From NCBI GenBank assembly GCA_016875735.1, contig VGOW01000034.1:1-39524 (forward strand): 39,524 bases of DNA, written 5' to 3'. Positions 1 through 10,379 of the stretch are shown one piece after another; position 1 is the stretch's first letter, and each line of letters starts with the position of its first letter. This DNA is from Chloroflexota bacterium. Lineage in GTDB: Bacteria; Chloroflexota; Anaerolineae; Anaerolineales; VGOW01. The position numbers and the translations under genes are program-made. A model generated the notes under the pieces. It worked only from the letters and a program-made list of their open reading frames with translations. It had not been told where the DNA came from and searched no databases.

Positions 1-226
1 AGCGGGCACCGCCGTCCAGCCTCCGGGCTGACCCACACGGTCAGACTGCCCCGTTGCACCAGCGATTTGTTATACCTGCTCCAGTTGCGGACGCGGCAGG
101 TCGGTTTCTTTTTGGTCACACATTAAGCATAACCGATTTCCGTGTCCGCAACGTTTCCTTTGTGCAACAAAGCCATCACAAAGGCCTATGTGGGGCAAAG
201 GACGCAGAGCAATCTGCGCCCGGATT
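1..226 (+). other. hairpin-rich non-coding region, possible 3' part of a structured RNA
   Basis: No convincing gene lies before dnaE. The region folds on paper into successive stem-loops: CAGCC/GGCTG with a TCCG loop at 17-30, TGACC/GGTCA at 29-43, a long stem with 13-nt arms at 84-96 and 140-152 (12 of 13 paired) and an inner TCGGTT/AACCGA stem, an 8-bp CCTTTGTG/CACAAAGG stem at 157-184, and CGCAGA/TCTGCG closed by a GCAA tetraloop at 203-218, followed by a T run at 224-228. That order suggests the end of a structured RNA entering from the left edge. I could not match it to tmRNA, RNase P, SRP or 6S RNA. Confidence 0.35.
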
Positions 227-252
227 TTTAAGTGGCGGATTTCTTTTCTGAG

Positions 253-260
253 ACTATAAT
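253..260 (+). promoter_or_regulatory. candidate -10 element upstream of dnaE
   Basis: ACTATAAT is a perfect -10 box. No good -35 box lies 16-18 bp upstream. The same ACTATAAT word occurs before the BON-domain gene (10805) and the antiporter gene (17829). It would give an mRNA leader of about 80 nt before the dnaE start. Confidence 0.45.
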
Positions 261-346
261 CATTCTGTATATCTCCCCGCTCAGTTGAGCGCGCAATCTT
301 CATTAATTCGTTGCCCACAACCCACTGCATCCGTTGACGAACACCC

Positions 347-3300
347 ATGTCCTTCGTCCATTTGCACGCGCACACCGAATACTCGCTCCTTGACGGGCAG
401 GGCAAGATCAAGAAGATGGCGGCCCGCGCCAAAGAGCTGGGTATGCCCGCCCTCGCCATCACCGATCACGGCACGATGTTCGGGGTCGTCGAGTTCTTCA
501 ATGCCTGCAAGGCGAGCGAGATCAAACCTATCATCGGCGTGGAAGCTTATCTGGCTCCGCGCGGCATGGGCGACCGCGATCCGCAAAAAGATCGCAAGGC
601 CTATCATCTCCTCCTCTTGGCCGAAAACGAAACCGGCTACCGCAACCTCCTTCAGATCGCCACCGCCGGACAACTCGAAGGCTTCTACTATAACCCGCGC
701 ATCGATCATGATTTCCTCGCCGCGCACGCCGACGGATTGATCTGCACCACCGGCTGCCTCAACGCCGAAATCCCCAAAGCCATCGTCGAGGGCCGCGAAG
801 CCGATGCCCGCAAATGGATCGATTGGCATTATCAAGTCTTCGGCAAAGATCGCTTCTTCTTCGAACTGCAAGATCACGACATCGCTGAACTGCGGCAGTT
901 GAACAAAGCGCTGTACGATCTCGCGCCGCGCTACAACGCGCAGTTCGTTGCCACCAACGACGTTCACTACATCCGCCCTGAAGACCACACCCTGCAGGAT
1001 ATTCTCCTGTGCATCCAAACCAGCGCCCTCGTCGCCGACAAAAACCGGATGCGGATGACCGACCCCTCTTATCATCTCCGCTCGCCCGACGAAATGCGGC
1101 GGTTGTTCGCCGACGCGCCGGGCGCAATCGAGAACACCCTCGCCATCGCCGAGCGGTGCAACGTCGATCTCGGTTTCAAGCAATATCATCTGCCCATCTT
1201 TCCTGTGCCCGAAGGCCGCACGCCCGAAACCTATCTGCGCGAATTGTGCGAGGCCGGCCTGCGCCGCCGCTACGGCTCGCGCGCCGACGCCCCCATCGTG
1301 CGCGAGCGCCTCGATTACGAACTCGGCGTCATTCACACGATGGGCTTCGACACTTACTTTCTCATCGTATGGGATTTGTGCCGCTTCGCGCACGACAACG
1401 GAATTTGGTACAACGCGCGCGGGTCAGCCGCCGGCTCATTAGTGGCCTTTTGCCTCGACATCACCCTCGTCGAGCCGCTCGAACACGATCTCATCTTCGA
1501 GCGCTTCCTCAACCCCAGCCGCATCTCGATGCCCGACATCGACCTCGACTTTCAAGACGACCGGCGGCACGAACTTCTGCAATACACCTCGCGCAAATAC
1601 GGCGAAGACAAAGTCGCGCAGATCATCACCTTCGGCACCCTCAAAGCCCGCGCCGCCATTCGCGACGTGGGCCGCGTGCTCAACGTTGATCTGAATCAAA
1701 AAGTCGATCCGGTCGCCAAACTCGTCCCGGCCATCCCCGGCAAAGACGTGCCCATCGATCAGGCGTTGGAAGAAGTGCCGGAGCTCAGAGAGAAGTACGA
1801 GTCGGATGACGAGATCAAAAACATGATCGACATTGCCCGCGGGCTGGAGGGCACGGTGCGCAACGCCGGCACCCACGCGGCGGGCGTCGTCATTACCGAC
1901 AAACCCATCACCGAATACATCCCGCTTCACCGCCCCACCAAAGGCGCGGGCGAAGATTCACCCATCAGCGCCGTCACCCAATTCGAGATGGAAATTCTCG
2001 AAAGCCTCGGCTTGCTCAAAGTGGATTTTCTCGGCCTGCGCACCCTCACCATCATGGCCCGCGCCTGCGAATACATTCGCCAGCGGCACGGCGTGCAGTT
2101 TGATCTGAGCAACATCCCCACCGACGATCCGGCCATCTATCAGCTCATTGGCCGCGGCGACGTGGCCGGCGTGTTCCAAGTGGAAGGCGCGGGCATGAGG
2201 CGCTTTCTCGTCGATATGAAGCCGACGCGCCTCGATCACATCATCGCCATGGTGGCTCTCTATCGCCCCGGCCCCATTGACTTCATTTCCACGTATATTC
2301 GCCGGATGCACGGCGAGGAGAAGGTCGAGTATCGCCACCCGATGCTCGAGCCGATCCTCAGCAGCACCTACGGCATCACCGTGTATCAAGAACAGATCAT
2401 GCGCGCGGTGATGAACCTTGCCGGATACACCGCCGCCGAAGCCGACTCTTTCCGCAAAGTGGTGGCGAAGAAGAAGGGCGAGGAGATGATCAAACAGCGC
2501 CAGAAGTTTGTGGCCGGCGCGGTGCAGCACGGCATCTCCGAAGAGGCGGCCAACCTGATCTTCGATGACTGGGAAACGTTTGCGCGATACGGGTTCAACA
2601 AGAGTCACGCCGCCGATTACGCCGTGATCTGCGCGCAGACGGCCTACCTCAAAGCCAAGTATCCGGTGGAATACATGGCCGCCCTGCTTACAGCAGACAA
2701 GGGCGACACCGATAAAGTGGCGCTGTACGTGGCCGATGCCCGGCGCATGGGCATCGAGGTGAAGCCGCCGGATGTGAATTACAGCGGACTCGATTTCACC
2801 ATTGACGACAGCGGCGTTGCGAACGGCGCGAAGCCGGCCATCCGATTCGGCATGGGCGCCATCAAAAATGTGGGCGAGGGGCCGGCGAATGAAATTATGC
2901 GCGCGCGGAGCGCGGGCGGCGCGTTCCAGTCCATCGACGATTTTTGCCGCCGCGTGGATCTGCGGTTGGTGGGCAAACGCGCGCTGGAGTGCATGATCAA
3001 AGTGGGCGCGCTCGATTCGCTGGGCAAGCGCGCGCCGCTGTTGGCCGGGCTGGAGTCGATTGTGGCCGCCAGCATTTCGGCGCACAAGGCCGACGACGTG
3101 GGCCAGTTCGATCTGTTCAGCGTGATGGGCGGGAGCAGCCCGGTGGCGACCGTTTCTCTGCCCAAGAATGTGGCCGACCTTCCGCTCAAAGAGATGCGCG
3201 CCAGCGAAAAAGAGTTGATGGGTGTGTACGTGTCCGACCACCCGCTGATGGCGCGCATTGACGAGATTCAATCGGTGGTGACTCACTACAGCGGCGATCT

Positions 3301-4375
3301 CGACGAAACGCTCAACGGCAAGTCGGTAGTGTTGGCCGGGCAGGTCACTCACGTGCGCAAACACATTTCGGCCAAGAGCAACAAAGAGATGGGTTTCGTG
3401 ACGGCGGAGGATTTGCAAGGCGCGCTCGATCTGGTGATCTTCTCCAGCCTGTGGAAGGATGTGAAAGATTGGCTGGCGGCGGAGCAGATCGTGATCATCA
3501 CTGGCAAGGTGGATGCGCAGGGCGGCAAGGTGAAGATTTTGGTGGACGCGCTGAGCCGGGAGGTGAAGGTGGTGAAGGCGGCTGGCGCGACGAATGGCGA
3601 AAGACGAAAGGCGACAGATAAACTTCAAACTTCAAACTCCAAACTCCAAACTCCAGCCGCAAACCGCCAACAACCCAATGTGGCCGAAGGGAGAGGAGAT
3701 TACATTGCGCTCGACTCGCGGCACGCGGATGATGAGTTCGATCCGTTTGCGGGAGAGGTGTTTGATCCGTTCGAGGATCGCGTGACGGAGAAGAGGAATG
3801 GGGTGGGGCAGGCTGGAGGAGCGAGGCCGGCGCCGGGAGAGAATGGCGGGGGCGGGAATGGGTTGGCGGCGGCCACTGGCGAGACGGCGCGGGGCGGGAA
3901 TGGGTTGGCGGCGGCCACTGGCGAGACGGCGCGGGCCGAGATCAATGTTGCGCGGCCCGAATCGGTTGCCGGGCCGACGAATGGCAATGGCGGCGGCAAC
4001 GGCTCGCAGGCAGAGGCGGGCGGTTCTCTTCAGCCCCATGGCCGCAATGGAAAGTGGGCGAGTTTCATCGAAGAGACGAACAATGCGGATGTCGAATCGG
4101 TCAATATGGCCGACGAGCCGCCGAAACGGATTGTGATAACATTGCCCTCGACAGGTGACGCGGCGAAAGACAAGTATTTGCTGAGGCGCGTGTATGAGAC
4201 GCTGATCAGCCATCCGGGCAACGACCACTTTACGCTGGTTGTTACCGAAGCCGACGGGCAGCAGTTTGCGATTGATTTTTACAACGACTCGACGACTCAT
4301 TACTGCAATGAGCTGTTGGCGCGGCTTGGCCGTTTTGTTTCGGCAGATGTGATCGAAGTGCAGCCCCTCACCTGA
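347..4375 (+). CDS. dnaE: DNA polymerase III alpha subunit (DnaE) with extended low-complexity linker
   Basis: Replicative polymerase catalytic subunit. The N-terminal PHP domain starts at residue 3 and keeps the metal-site pattern HLHAH (H7, H9), D16, TDHG, GVEAY and NDVHY, so a working PHP proofreading nuclease is plausible, as in Mycobacterium DnaE1 and unlike E. coli DnaE. The polymerase aspartates are D399 and D401 in PDIDLDF and D560 in KVDFLGLR. An OB-fold region (about 1010-1065) and a C-terminal domain follow. At 1342 aa it is longer than the usual 1150-1200 aa; the excess is a linker at about 1081-1255 rich in Gly, Asn and Ala. That linker contains an in-frame heptad-repeat insertion (3589-3672) and a perfect 42-bp tandem duplication (3851-3934). 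The ATG start immediately precedes the conserved PHP start. pfkA follows 22 bp later; dnaE near pfkA is also seen in Firmicutes. Confidence 0.97.
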   Translation: MSFVHLHAHTEYSLLDGQGKIKKMAARAKELGMPALAITDHGTMFGVVEFFNACKASEIKPIIGVEAYLAPRGMGDRDPQKDRKAYHLLLLAENETGYRNLLQIATAGQLEGFYYNPRIDHDFLAAHADGLICTTGCLNAEIPKAIVEGREADARKWIDWHYQVFGKDRFFFELQDHDIAELRQLNKALYDLAPRYNAQFVATNDVHYIRPEDHTLQDILLCIQTSALVADKNRMRMTDPSYHLRSPDEMRRLFADAPGAIENTLAIAERCNVDLGFKQYHLPIFPVPEGRTPETYLRELCEAGLRRRYGSRADAPIVRERLDYELGVIHTMGFDTYFLIVWDLCRFAHDNGIWYNARGSAAGSLVAFCLDITLVEPLEHDLIFERFLNPSRISMPDIDLDFQDDRRHELLQYTSRKYGEDKVAQIITFGTLKARAAIRDVGRVLNVDLNQKVDPVAKLVPAIPGKDVPIDQALEEVPELREKYESDDEIKNMIDIARGLEGTVRNAGTHAAGVVITDKPITEYIPLHRPTKGAGEDSPISAVTQFEMEILESLGLLKVDFLGLRTLTIMARACEYIRQRHGVQFDLSNIPTDDPAIYQLIGRGDVAGVFQVEGAGMRRFLVDMKPTRLDHIIAMVALYRPGPIDFISTYIRRMHGEEKVEYRHPMLEPILSSTYGITVYQEQIMRAVMNLAGYTAAEADSFRKVVAKKKGEEMIKQRQKFVAGAVQHGISEEAANLIFDDWETFARYGFNKSHAADYAVICAQTAYLKAKYPVEYMAALLTADKGDTDKVALYVADARRMGIEVKPPDVNYSGLDFTIDDSGVANGAKPAIRFGMGAIKNVGEGPANEIMRARSAGGAFQSIDDFCRRVDLRLVGKRALECMIKVGALDSLGKRAPLLAGLESIVAASISAHKADDVGQFDLFSVMGGSSPVATVSLPKNVADLPLKEMRASEKELMGVYVSDHPLMARIDEIQSVVTHYSGDLDETLNGKSVVLAGQVTHVRKHISAKSNKEMGFVTAEDLQGALDLVIFSSLWKDVKDWLAAEQIVIITGKVDAQGGKVKILVDALSREVKVVKAAGATNGERRKATDKLQTSNSKLQTPAANRQQPNVAEGRGDYIALDSRHADDEFDPFAGEVFDPFEDRVTEKRNGVGQAGGARPAPGENGGGGNGLAAATGETARGGNGLAAATGETARAEINVARPESVAGPTNGNGGGNGSQAEAGGSLQPHGRNGKWASFIEETNNADVESVNMADEPPKRIVITLPSTGDAAKDKYLLRRVYETLISHPGNDHFTLVVTEADGQQFAIDFYNDSTTHYCNELLARLGRFVSADVIEVQPLT
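3589..3672 (+). repeat. degenerate heptad-repeat array (12 units) inside dnaE
   Basis: Twelve consecutive 7-bp units run without a phase break. The first five (such as GACGAAT, GGCGAAA) read in one orientation; the next seven (TTCAAAC twice, TCCAAAC twice, then variants) look like the complementary strand. Twelve units make 84 bp, or 28 codons, so the dnaE frame is kept. The encoded stretch is Ser/Thr/Asn/Gln-rich and lies in the linker between the OB region and the C-terminal domain. It belongs to the same style of repeat as 15701-15783, 17678-17806, 19360-19394 and 36074-36149. Confidence 0.7.
3851..3934 (+). repeat. perfect 42-bp direct tandem duplication in dnaE
   Basis: Positions 3851-3892 and 3893-3934 are identical. 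Each copy encodes the same 14 residues (GNGLAAATGETARG-type), in frame, in the low-complexity linker of DnaE. The perfect identity suggests a recent slippage duplication. Confidence 0.95.
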
Positions 4376-4397
4376 AATCGTTTTCCGAGGCACGATC

Positions 4398-5363
4398 ATG
4401 AATTGCATAGGGATACTGACCAGCGGCGGCGACGCGCCGGGCATGAACGCTTGCGTGCGCGCGATTGTGCGCACGGCGATGAGCCACAACTTGCAGGTGA
4501 AGGCGGTGCTGCAAGGTTTCGACGGGGTGATGAAGTGCGCCTTTCAGGAATTGCGGGCGCGCGATGTGGGCGGCATCATTCAGAAGGGCGGAACGATTTT
4601 GCAGACGGCGCGGTGCAAAGAGTTTTACACGCCGGAGGGGCAGGAGCAGGGGTTGAAGAATTTGCATTACGGCGGCATCGACGGGCTGATTGTGATCGGC
4701 GGCGACGGTTCGATGCGCGCGGCGATGGCTCTGCATCAGCGCGGCCTGCCGGTGGTGGGCATTCCGGCCAGCATCGACAACGATATTTGGGGCACGAACA
4801 TGGCGATTGGGGTGGACACGGCGCTGAACACGATTGTGGAAGCGCTCGACAAACTGCGGGACACCGCCTCCTCGCACAAGCGCGCGTTTCTGGTGGAGAC
4901 GATGGGCCGCCGCTGCGGCTATTTGGCTCTGATGAGCGCGGTGATCGGCGGCGCCGAAATGGTGTTGATCCCCGAAGTGGAAACGCCGGTGGAAGAGGTG
5001 ATGGACACCATAGCGCAGGCTTATGCGCGAGGCAAGACTCACGCCATCGTCATGGTGTCCGAAGGCGCAAAATACAACGCCTCGCAGTTGGCGCAATACT
5101 TGGCCGAGCACGCGCCCTCGATGCAGACGCGGGTGACGATCCTCGGGCACATTCAGCGCGGCGGGCGGCCCACGGCCTTCGACCGTTTGCTGGCGGCGCG
5201 GTTCGGGGTGCGCGCGGTGGACGCGCTGTTGAATGGCCAGCACGGCACCATGACGGCATTGGGCGGGCGCGAGATTGCGCTGGCGCCGTTGAGCGAAGTG
5301 ACGGCGCGACAGCGCGGCGCAAATTTGGAGTATTACAAAATGGCGAAAATGCTCGCCAGATAA
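4398..5363 (+). CDS. pfkA: ATP-dependent 6-phosphofructokinase
   Basis: Phosphorylates fructose 6-phosphate to fructose 1,6-bisphosphate in glycolysis (cytosolic tetramer). At 321 aa it has the bacterial PfkA length. Visible motifs are GGDAPGMN at residues 10-17, GGDGS at 101-105, IDND at 126-129 with D127 as catalytic base, and MGRRCG near 172. Gly104 in GGDGS is the residue found in ATP-dependent enzymes; PPi-dependent ones usually carry Asp there (GGDDS). A GAGG sequence lies 8 nt before the ATG. The gene follows dnaE by 22 bp and probably shares its transcript, ending at the hairpin at 5386-5413. Confidence 0.96.
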   Translation: MNCIGILTSGGDAPGMNACVRAIVRTAMSHNLQVKAVLQGFDGVMKCAFQELRARDVGGIIQKGGTILQTARCKEFYTPEGQEQGLKNLHYGGIDGLIVIGGDGSMRAAMALHQRGLPVVGIPASIDNDIWGTNMAIGVDTALNTIVEALDKLRDTASSHKRAFLVETMGRRCGYLALMSAVIGGAEMVLIPEVETPVEEVMDTIAQAYARGKTHAIVMVSEGAKYNASQLAQYLAEHAPSMQTRVTILGHIQRGGRPTAFDRLLAARFGVRAVDALLNGQHGTMTALGGREIALAPLSEVTARQRGANLEYYKMAKMLAR

Positions 5364-5385
5364 GCAAGCATAGCGATAGGAATCG

Positions 5386-5413
5386 ACAGGCCGGGATACT
5401 TTCCCGGCCTGTT
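5386..5413. terminator. strong GC hairpin between convergent genes
   Basis: ACAGGCCGGGA and its complement TTCCCGGCCTGT form an 11-bp stem with a 4-nt loop. It lies between pfkA (plus) and the secreted-protein gene (minus). The T run after it is weak in both directions (TTGATT in the plus sense), so it could serve as a shared terminator or a stabilising 3' stem. Confidence 0.55.
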
Positions 5414-5447
5414 GATTCACAAACCATTTTGCAGAATGGCTTCCGAA

Positions 5448-6104
5448 TTACGGCTTGTTGCCCTTGCCTCCGCCGTTGCCGCCCCCGTGTCCATTTCCGT
5501 TGCCGCCGCCATTCCCATTACCGCCGTTCCCATGGCCGTTTCCGTTCCCACCCTCGTTTCCATTTCCGTTGCCCCCGCCATTCCCGTGACTGTTGCCGCC
5601 CCCGTTCCCATTGTTGTTGCCTTGAATTGAATCATTCGCCGCGGCGACTTCCGGCGTCGGCGTCGTTTCCGCGTTCTTCCATTCCACCACACGCGCATTC
5701 GCGCCGCCGCCCATCACTTTGAATCCGAGATCGTGCGCGATCTGCCCCCAACCTTCTCCGGCCTGATGGCGGGCGAGAAGTTCGTCAACCGTCAGCCCGC
5801 TGACCGCCGCCAGCGCGTAGGCTTTTCCGATCTCGCCATAGCCCAAGCCCTGCGAGTGCCACTCTTCCACGTCAGCGGCGGTGACGCAATATGCTTTGGC
5901 GATTCTCAGCGCGGGCACGGCCGCCGATTTGCCGCTCGTGTCGGTTGCGGTTGATGTGACGGTGACCGATGCGCTGGCCGAAGGAGTGAGGGTGGGACAC
6001 GGAGTCGGGGTGAGATCGAGGCGGCCCCCGGAGGCCCAGGCCATGCTGATTGAGCCGAGCGCCAATGCCAAAATGAGAGAGACTGCGAGAATCCGGTATT
6101 TCAT
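5448..6104 (-). CDS. secreted protein with Gly/Asn-rich C-terminal tail, function unknown
   Basis: 218 aa. An N-terminal signal peptide (basic start, hydrophobic core, AWA-SGG cleavage region near residue 24) predicts export. A Thr/Pro/Ser-rich stretch follows (about 30-60). A helical middle region (about 70-135) contains two related pieces, EEWHSQGLGYGEIGKAYAL and LARHQAGEGWGQIAHDLG, which read as a short internal duplication. From about residue 160 the tail is almost wholly Gly, Asn and His. GGAGG sits 5 nt before the ATG. It lies alone between pfkA and the mutase, with 150 bp behind it. I recognise no enzymatic motif. A surface or cell-wall role is a guess from the signal peptide and tail. 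Confidence 0.8.
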   Translation of the reverse strand: MKYRILAVSLILALALGSISMAWASGGRLDLTPTPCPTLTPSASASVTVTSTATDTSGKSAAVPALRIAKAYCVTAADVEEWHSQGLGYGEIGKAYALAAVSGLTVDELLARHQAGEGWGQIAHDLGFKVMGGGANARVVEWKNAETTPTPEVAAANDSIQGNNNGNGGGNSHGNGGGNGNGNEGGNGNGHGNGGNGNGGGNGNGHGGGNGGGKGNKP

Positions 6105-6254
6105 GCGACCTCCGATGCGATTGCTACTCCGTAAAACCGCAGAAGCCGGGCAGAAGATACGGATGAGTTTCAGAATCGTTTGGACTGATACAGTATGGAA
6201 ACGGGAGAAAAACCCGATGAGGATGTAATGCTTGCGAATTTGCTTTGGCCAACA

Positions 6255-7934
<1,680 letters not shown>

Positions 7935-7951
7935 CGAGTGACTCCTATCCA

Positions 7952-9765
7952 CTATTTGACGGCGAACTGTTCGACTTCCAGCGAGTCGATTCCCGGCGAT
8001 GCGCCTTGAGTGATGAGCAATCGTTGGCCGCTGGCCGGATCGTACATGCCGACTCGGATTGTGTAAACGCCGCTCGGCAGATCGGGCGGGAGGGTAACGG
8101 CGAACAAATCATTGAGGGATTGGCCGGGCGTCCACGAGTCGGTGGGGGCGAGACCGCCTTGCGGTATTCCATCATACTGCGCAATCAATTGCCCGTCGGC
8201 GTCGAAGATGTGGGTGAAAAATTTGTATGAGACAGTGGTCGCCGCAACGTATCGCCAGTTGAGAGCCATTCGGATCGCGCCGCCGGAGGAAGTCGCCGTG
8301 TCCGCAACCACTGCCGATGACAATTCGATTTGTTCGCCGAACACCGCGCCCACTGTTCGCAGCGTCGGAGTCGCATCGGGCATAGTCGCATAACGCAAGA
8401 CACGCACCGGCCCAAACCACTGTTCGCTCATTCGATAGAGATGAGTGTTCAACCAAGATTCGATCTGGCGTTGGGGATCGCCTCTGCCCTCGAACACCAT
8501 CACCACCCACAGTTGGCTCGCGCTTTGCGCCGCTTGCCCTATCTCTGCCTGCGCGCCCTCGAAGTTGACCGGCCAACTGTTGGCGATGGGACGCAGGCGG
8601 CTGGCGTCCAAATCGGCGGCCTCGAGCGCGTAAAGTTGATTGGGCGGATACAACACAATCGGCAGGTCGGGTGCGCGGTTGAGGTAACCGGCAACCGAGT
8701 TGTACTCGGCGGCCAGTTTTGTCGGATTGCCGAACACGAAGTCGGCGATCTGTTTCGAGAGTTCGCCCGTCGTTCCCGCCACACGCCACAGGTTGGCGAC
8801 ACTGGGGCCGACATACAGATGCGGCCAATCGGCGCTGCCGGGCAAATCGTATGTGCGAGCCAATTCCAACACCGCGCCGTGCGGATGATCGGGCAGGGGG
8901 GCGCGCGGCAGAAGTTCGACGAAATAGAGCGGGTCGCCGCTGGCCAACCACGGCGCAATCTCCGTTCGTTGTTCGGGCGAGTCGCCGAAGTCGAACACCA
9001 ATCCGTTCGCTTCGCCCCAACCTCCGTAGAGTTCCCAACGCAGGCCAGTCGCCAAAACATTGATGCGCCGCTTCGTTGCCCGCTGCTCTTCGAGCAGATC
9101 GGCCACAATGCTTTGAGCGGCCACGCCGGTCCAACCGACTCGCCCAACGATCGGATGCCGACTCAGAAGGGGCGCCGACGATGCTCAACGCCACGCGGTT
9201 GTCGCCGTCACGGCGGCCAGCACGCTCATCGAAGCGAGCGTCACTGTGAGATAGCGAGTGGGAAAGTAGTCGGCGACCAAAATATAGGGCGCGGCGAGGC
9301 CGAAGGCTGGGGCGAGGAGAAACACAATCCGCCGTGTGCGGAGTCGCCCGGCCAGAGGGAGAGAGGCGGCGGTCATCAGCCAAATGGGGTAGGTGAAGAA
9401 CGACGGAATCGTTTCGGCATACAGCCGCAGGTTGAGTCCGATCAGTTGCAGGCTTTGCGCGGGATCGAACTCGCCGCGGCACTGCGGTGAGTGGCGCCAG
9501 TGATACCGTGAAAGTATTCGCCATACATGATCAGCCGCCGAATTTCTTCGACGTGAAATATCTCGTCAAAGAACAACGGCATCAATGTCAAATGGCGCAG
9601 GCGCAAAATGAGAATCCCGATCAGGAGAAGATACTCGGGCCCGTTGCTATGAGTGAACGACTCGATGATGGAGGAAAATAGGCGGCGCACGGATGGGCGA
9701 GGGCGAGTCAATCTGCGTTCATCTACGAACCGTTTTGCGAGTTGCGCAGATGAACCATGAAGCAA
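7952..9765 (-). pseudogene. decayed PMT/GT39-like membrane glycosyltransferase
   Basis: Three pieces of one protein remain. 9765-9442 encodes the N-terminus: a membrane segment (about residues 43-60), FFDEIFHVEE (the Asp-Glu luminal motif typical of PMT/ArnT enzymes) and GEYFHGIT. The frame then changes. 9473-9185 continues with IGLNLRLYAETIPSFF and two membrane segments up to an in-frame TGA at 9185-9187. 9184-7952 continues in that same frame with the extracytoplasmic C-terminal domain (about 400 aa, beta-rich, ending EVEQFAVK). Roughly the whole multi-pass middle, several hundred residues, is missing between the first two pieces. The gene thus carries a large deletion with frameshift plus a nonsense codon. 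A read-through or assembly error cannot be excluded. The C-terminal part could still be translated from an internal start, but would lack a membrane anchor. Confidence 0.75.
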
Positions 9766-9824
9766 CCACAGATTTCACCGATGGGGGGCAAGCAAAATTC
9801 GTGTAATCCGTGAAATCTGTGGTT
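9764..9824. repeat. CACAGA-type imperfect palindrome
   Basis: Arms 9764-9782 and 9806-9824 are complementary at 18 of 19 positions, starting AACCACAGATTTCAC. The same arm recurs at 12404-12456. It lies just upstream of the decayed glycosyltransferase. Confidence 0.8.
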
Positions 9825-9853
9825 TCTATGAGAACCCACAGGCGATTATAGCA

Positions 9854-9882
9854 TTGCGGCCTCGGCCTCAAACGAATAGAAT
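9854..9882 (+). promoter_or_regulatory. candidate sigma70-type promoter for the HAD-like gene
   Basis: TTGCGG (9854-9859) and TAGAAT (9877-9882) are separated by exactly 17 bp. The gene starts at 9903 with AAAGGAG just before it. Confidence 0.5.
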
Positions 9883-9902
9883 CACTGGCCAAAGGAGCGC
9901 GC

Positions 9903-10373
9903 ATGATCGAGATTGATATTCCGGGCCGCGGGCTGATTCGGTTGGAGCATTTGGTGACGGATGTGAATGGCACAATTGCCAAAGATGGCTGTTTGCTCGA
10001 CGAGATCGCCCAGCCATTGATGGCGTTGAAAGATCGGCTGACGATTCACCTCATCACCGCCGACACGCACGGCAGACAAGACAGCATCGACGCGGCGCTG
10101 GCCCTCAATTCGGTGCGGCTCGCGGCGGGGAATCAGGCCGAGCAAAAAGCCGCGTACGTTCGGTCGCTCGGCGCGGAGACCGTTGTGGCGATGGGCAACG
10201 GGGCCAACGATGCGCTGATGCTGAAGGAGGCCGCCATCGGCATTGCGGTGATGGGGGAGGAGGGGCTGGCAGTGGAAGCGCTGATGGCGGCGGATGTGTT
10301 CAGCCATAGCGCGCGCGAGGCGCTGGCTCTGTTCGATTTTCCGACTCGGCTCGTGGCAACCCTGCGGCGATGA
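9903..10373 (+). CDS. small HAD-superfamily phosphatase, soluble P-type-ATPase-like (COG4087 type)
   Basis: 156 aa, cytosolic. Motif I is DVNGT with the nucleophile Asp at residue 20; the usual second Asp is Asn22, a feature I associate with this small family. Motif II is ITADT (about 52-56) and motif IV GNGANDALML (about 99-108). The protein resembles the isolated phosphorylation domain of P-type ATPases without membrane segments. The substrate is unknown. AAAGGAG lies 7 nt before the ATG. It stands alone, convergent with the BON-domain gene 6 bp downstream. Confidence 0.8.
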   Translation: MIEIDIPGRGLIRLEHLVTDVNGTIAKDGCLLDEIAQPLMALKDRLTIHLITADTHGRQDSIDAALALNSVRLAAGNQAEQKAAYVRSLGAETVVAMGNGANDALMLKEAAIGIAVMGEEGLAVEALMAADVFSHSAREALALFDFPTRLVATLRR

Positions 10374-10379
10374 GGGCAG

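Noticed and set aside
54-251. Small open frame before dnaE
   Set aside because: No ribosome site and it crosses several stems; the composition does not look like protein.
281-1393. Long minus-strand frames opposite dnaE and other plus-strand genes
   Set aside because: They mirror the codon pattern of the real genes in GC-rich DNA and show no domain.
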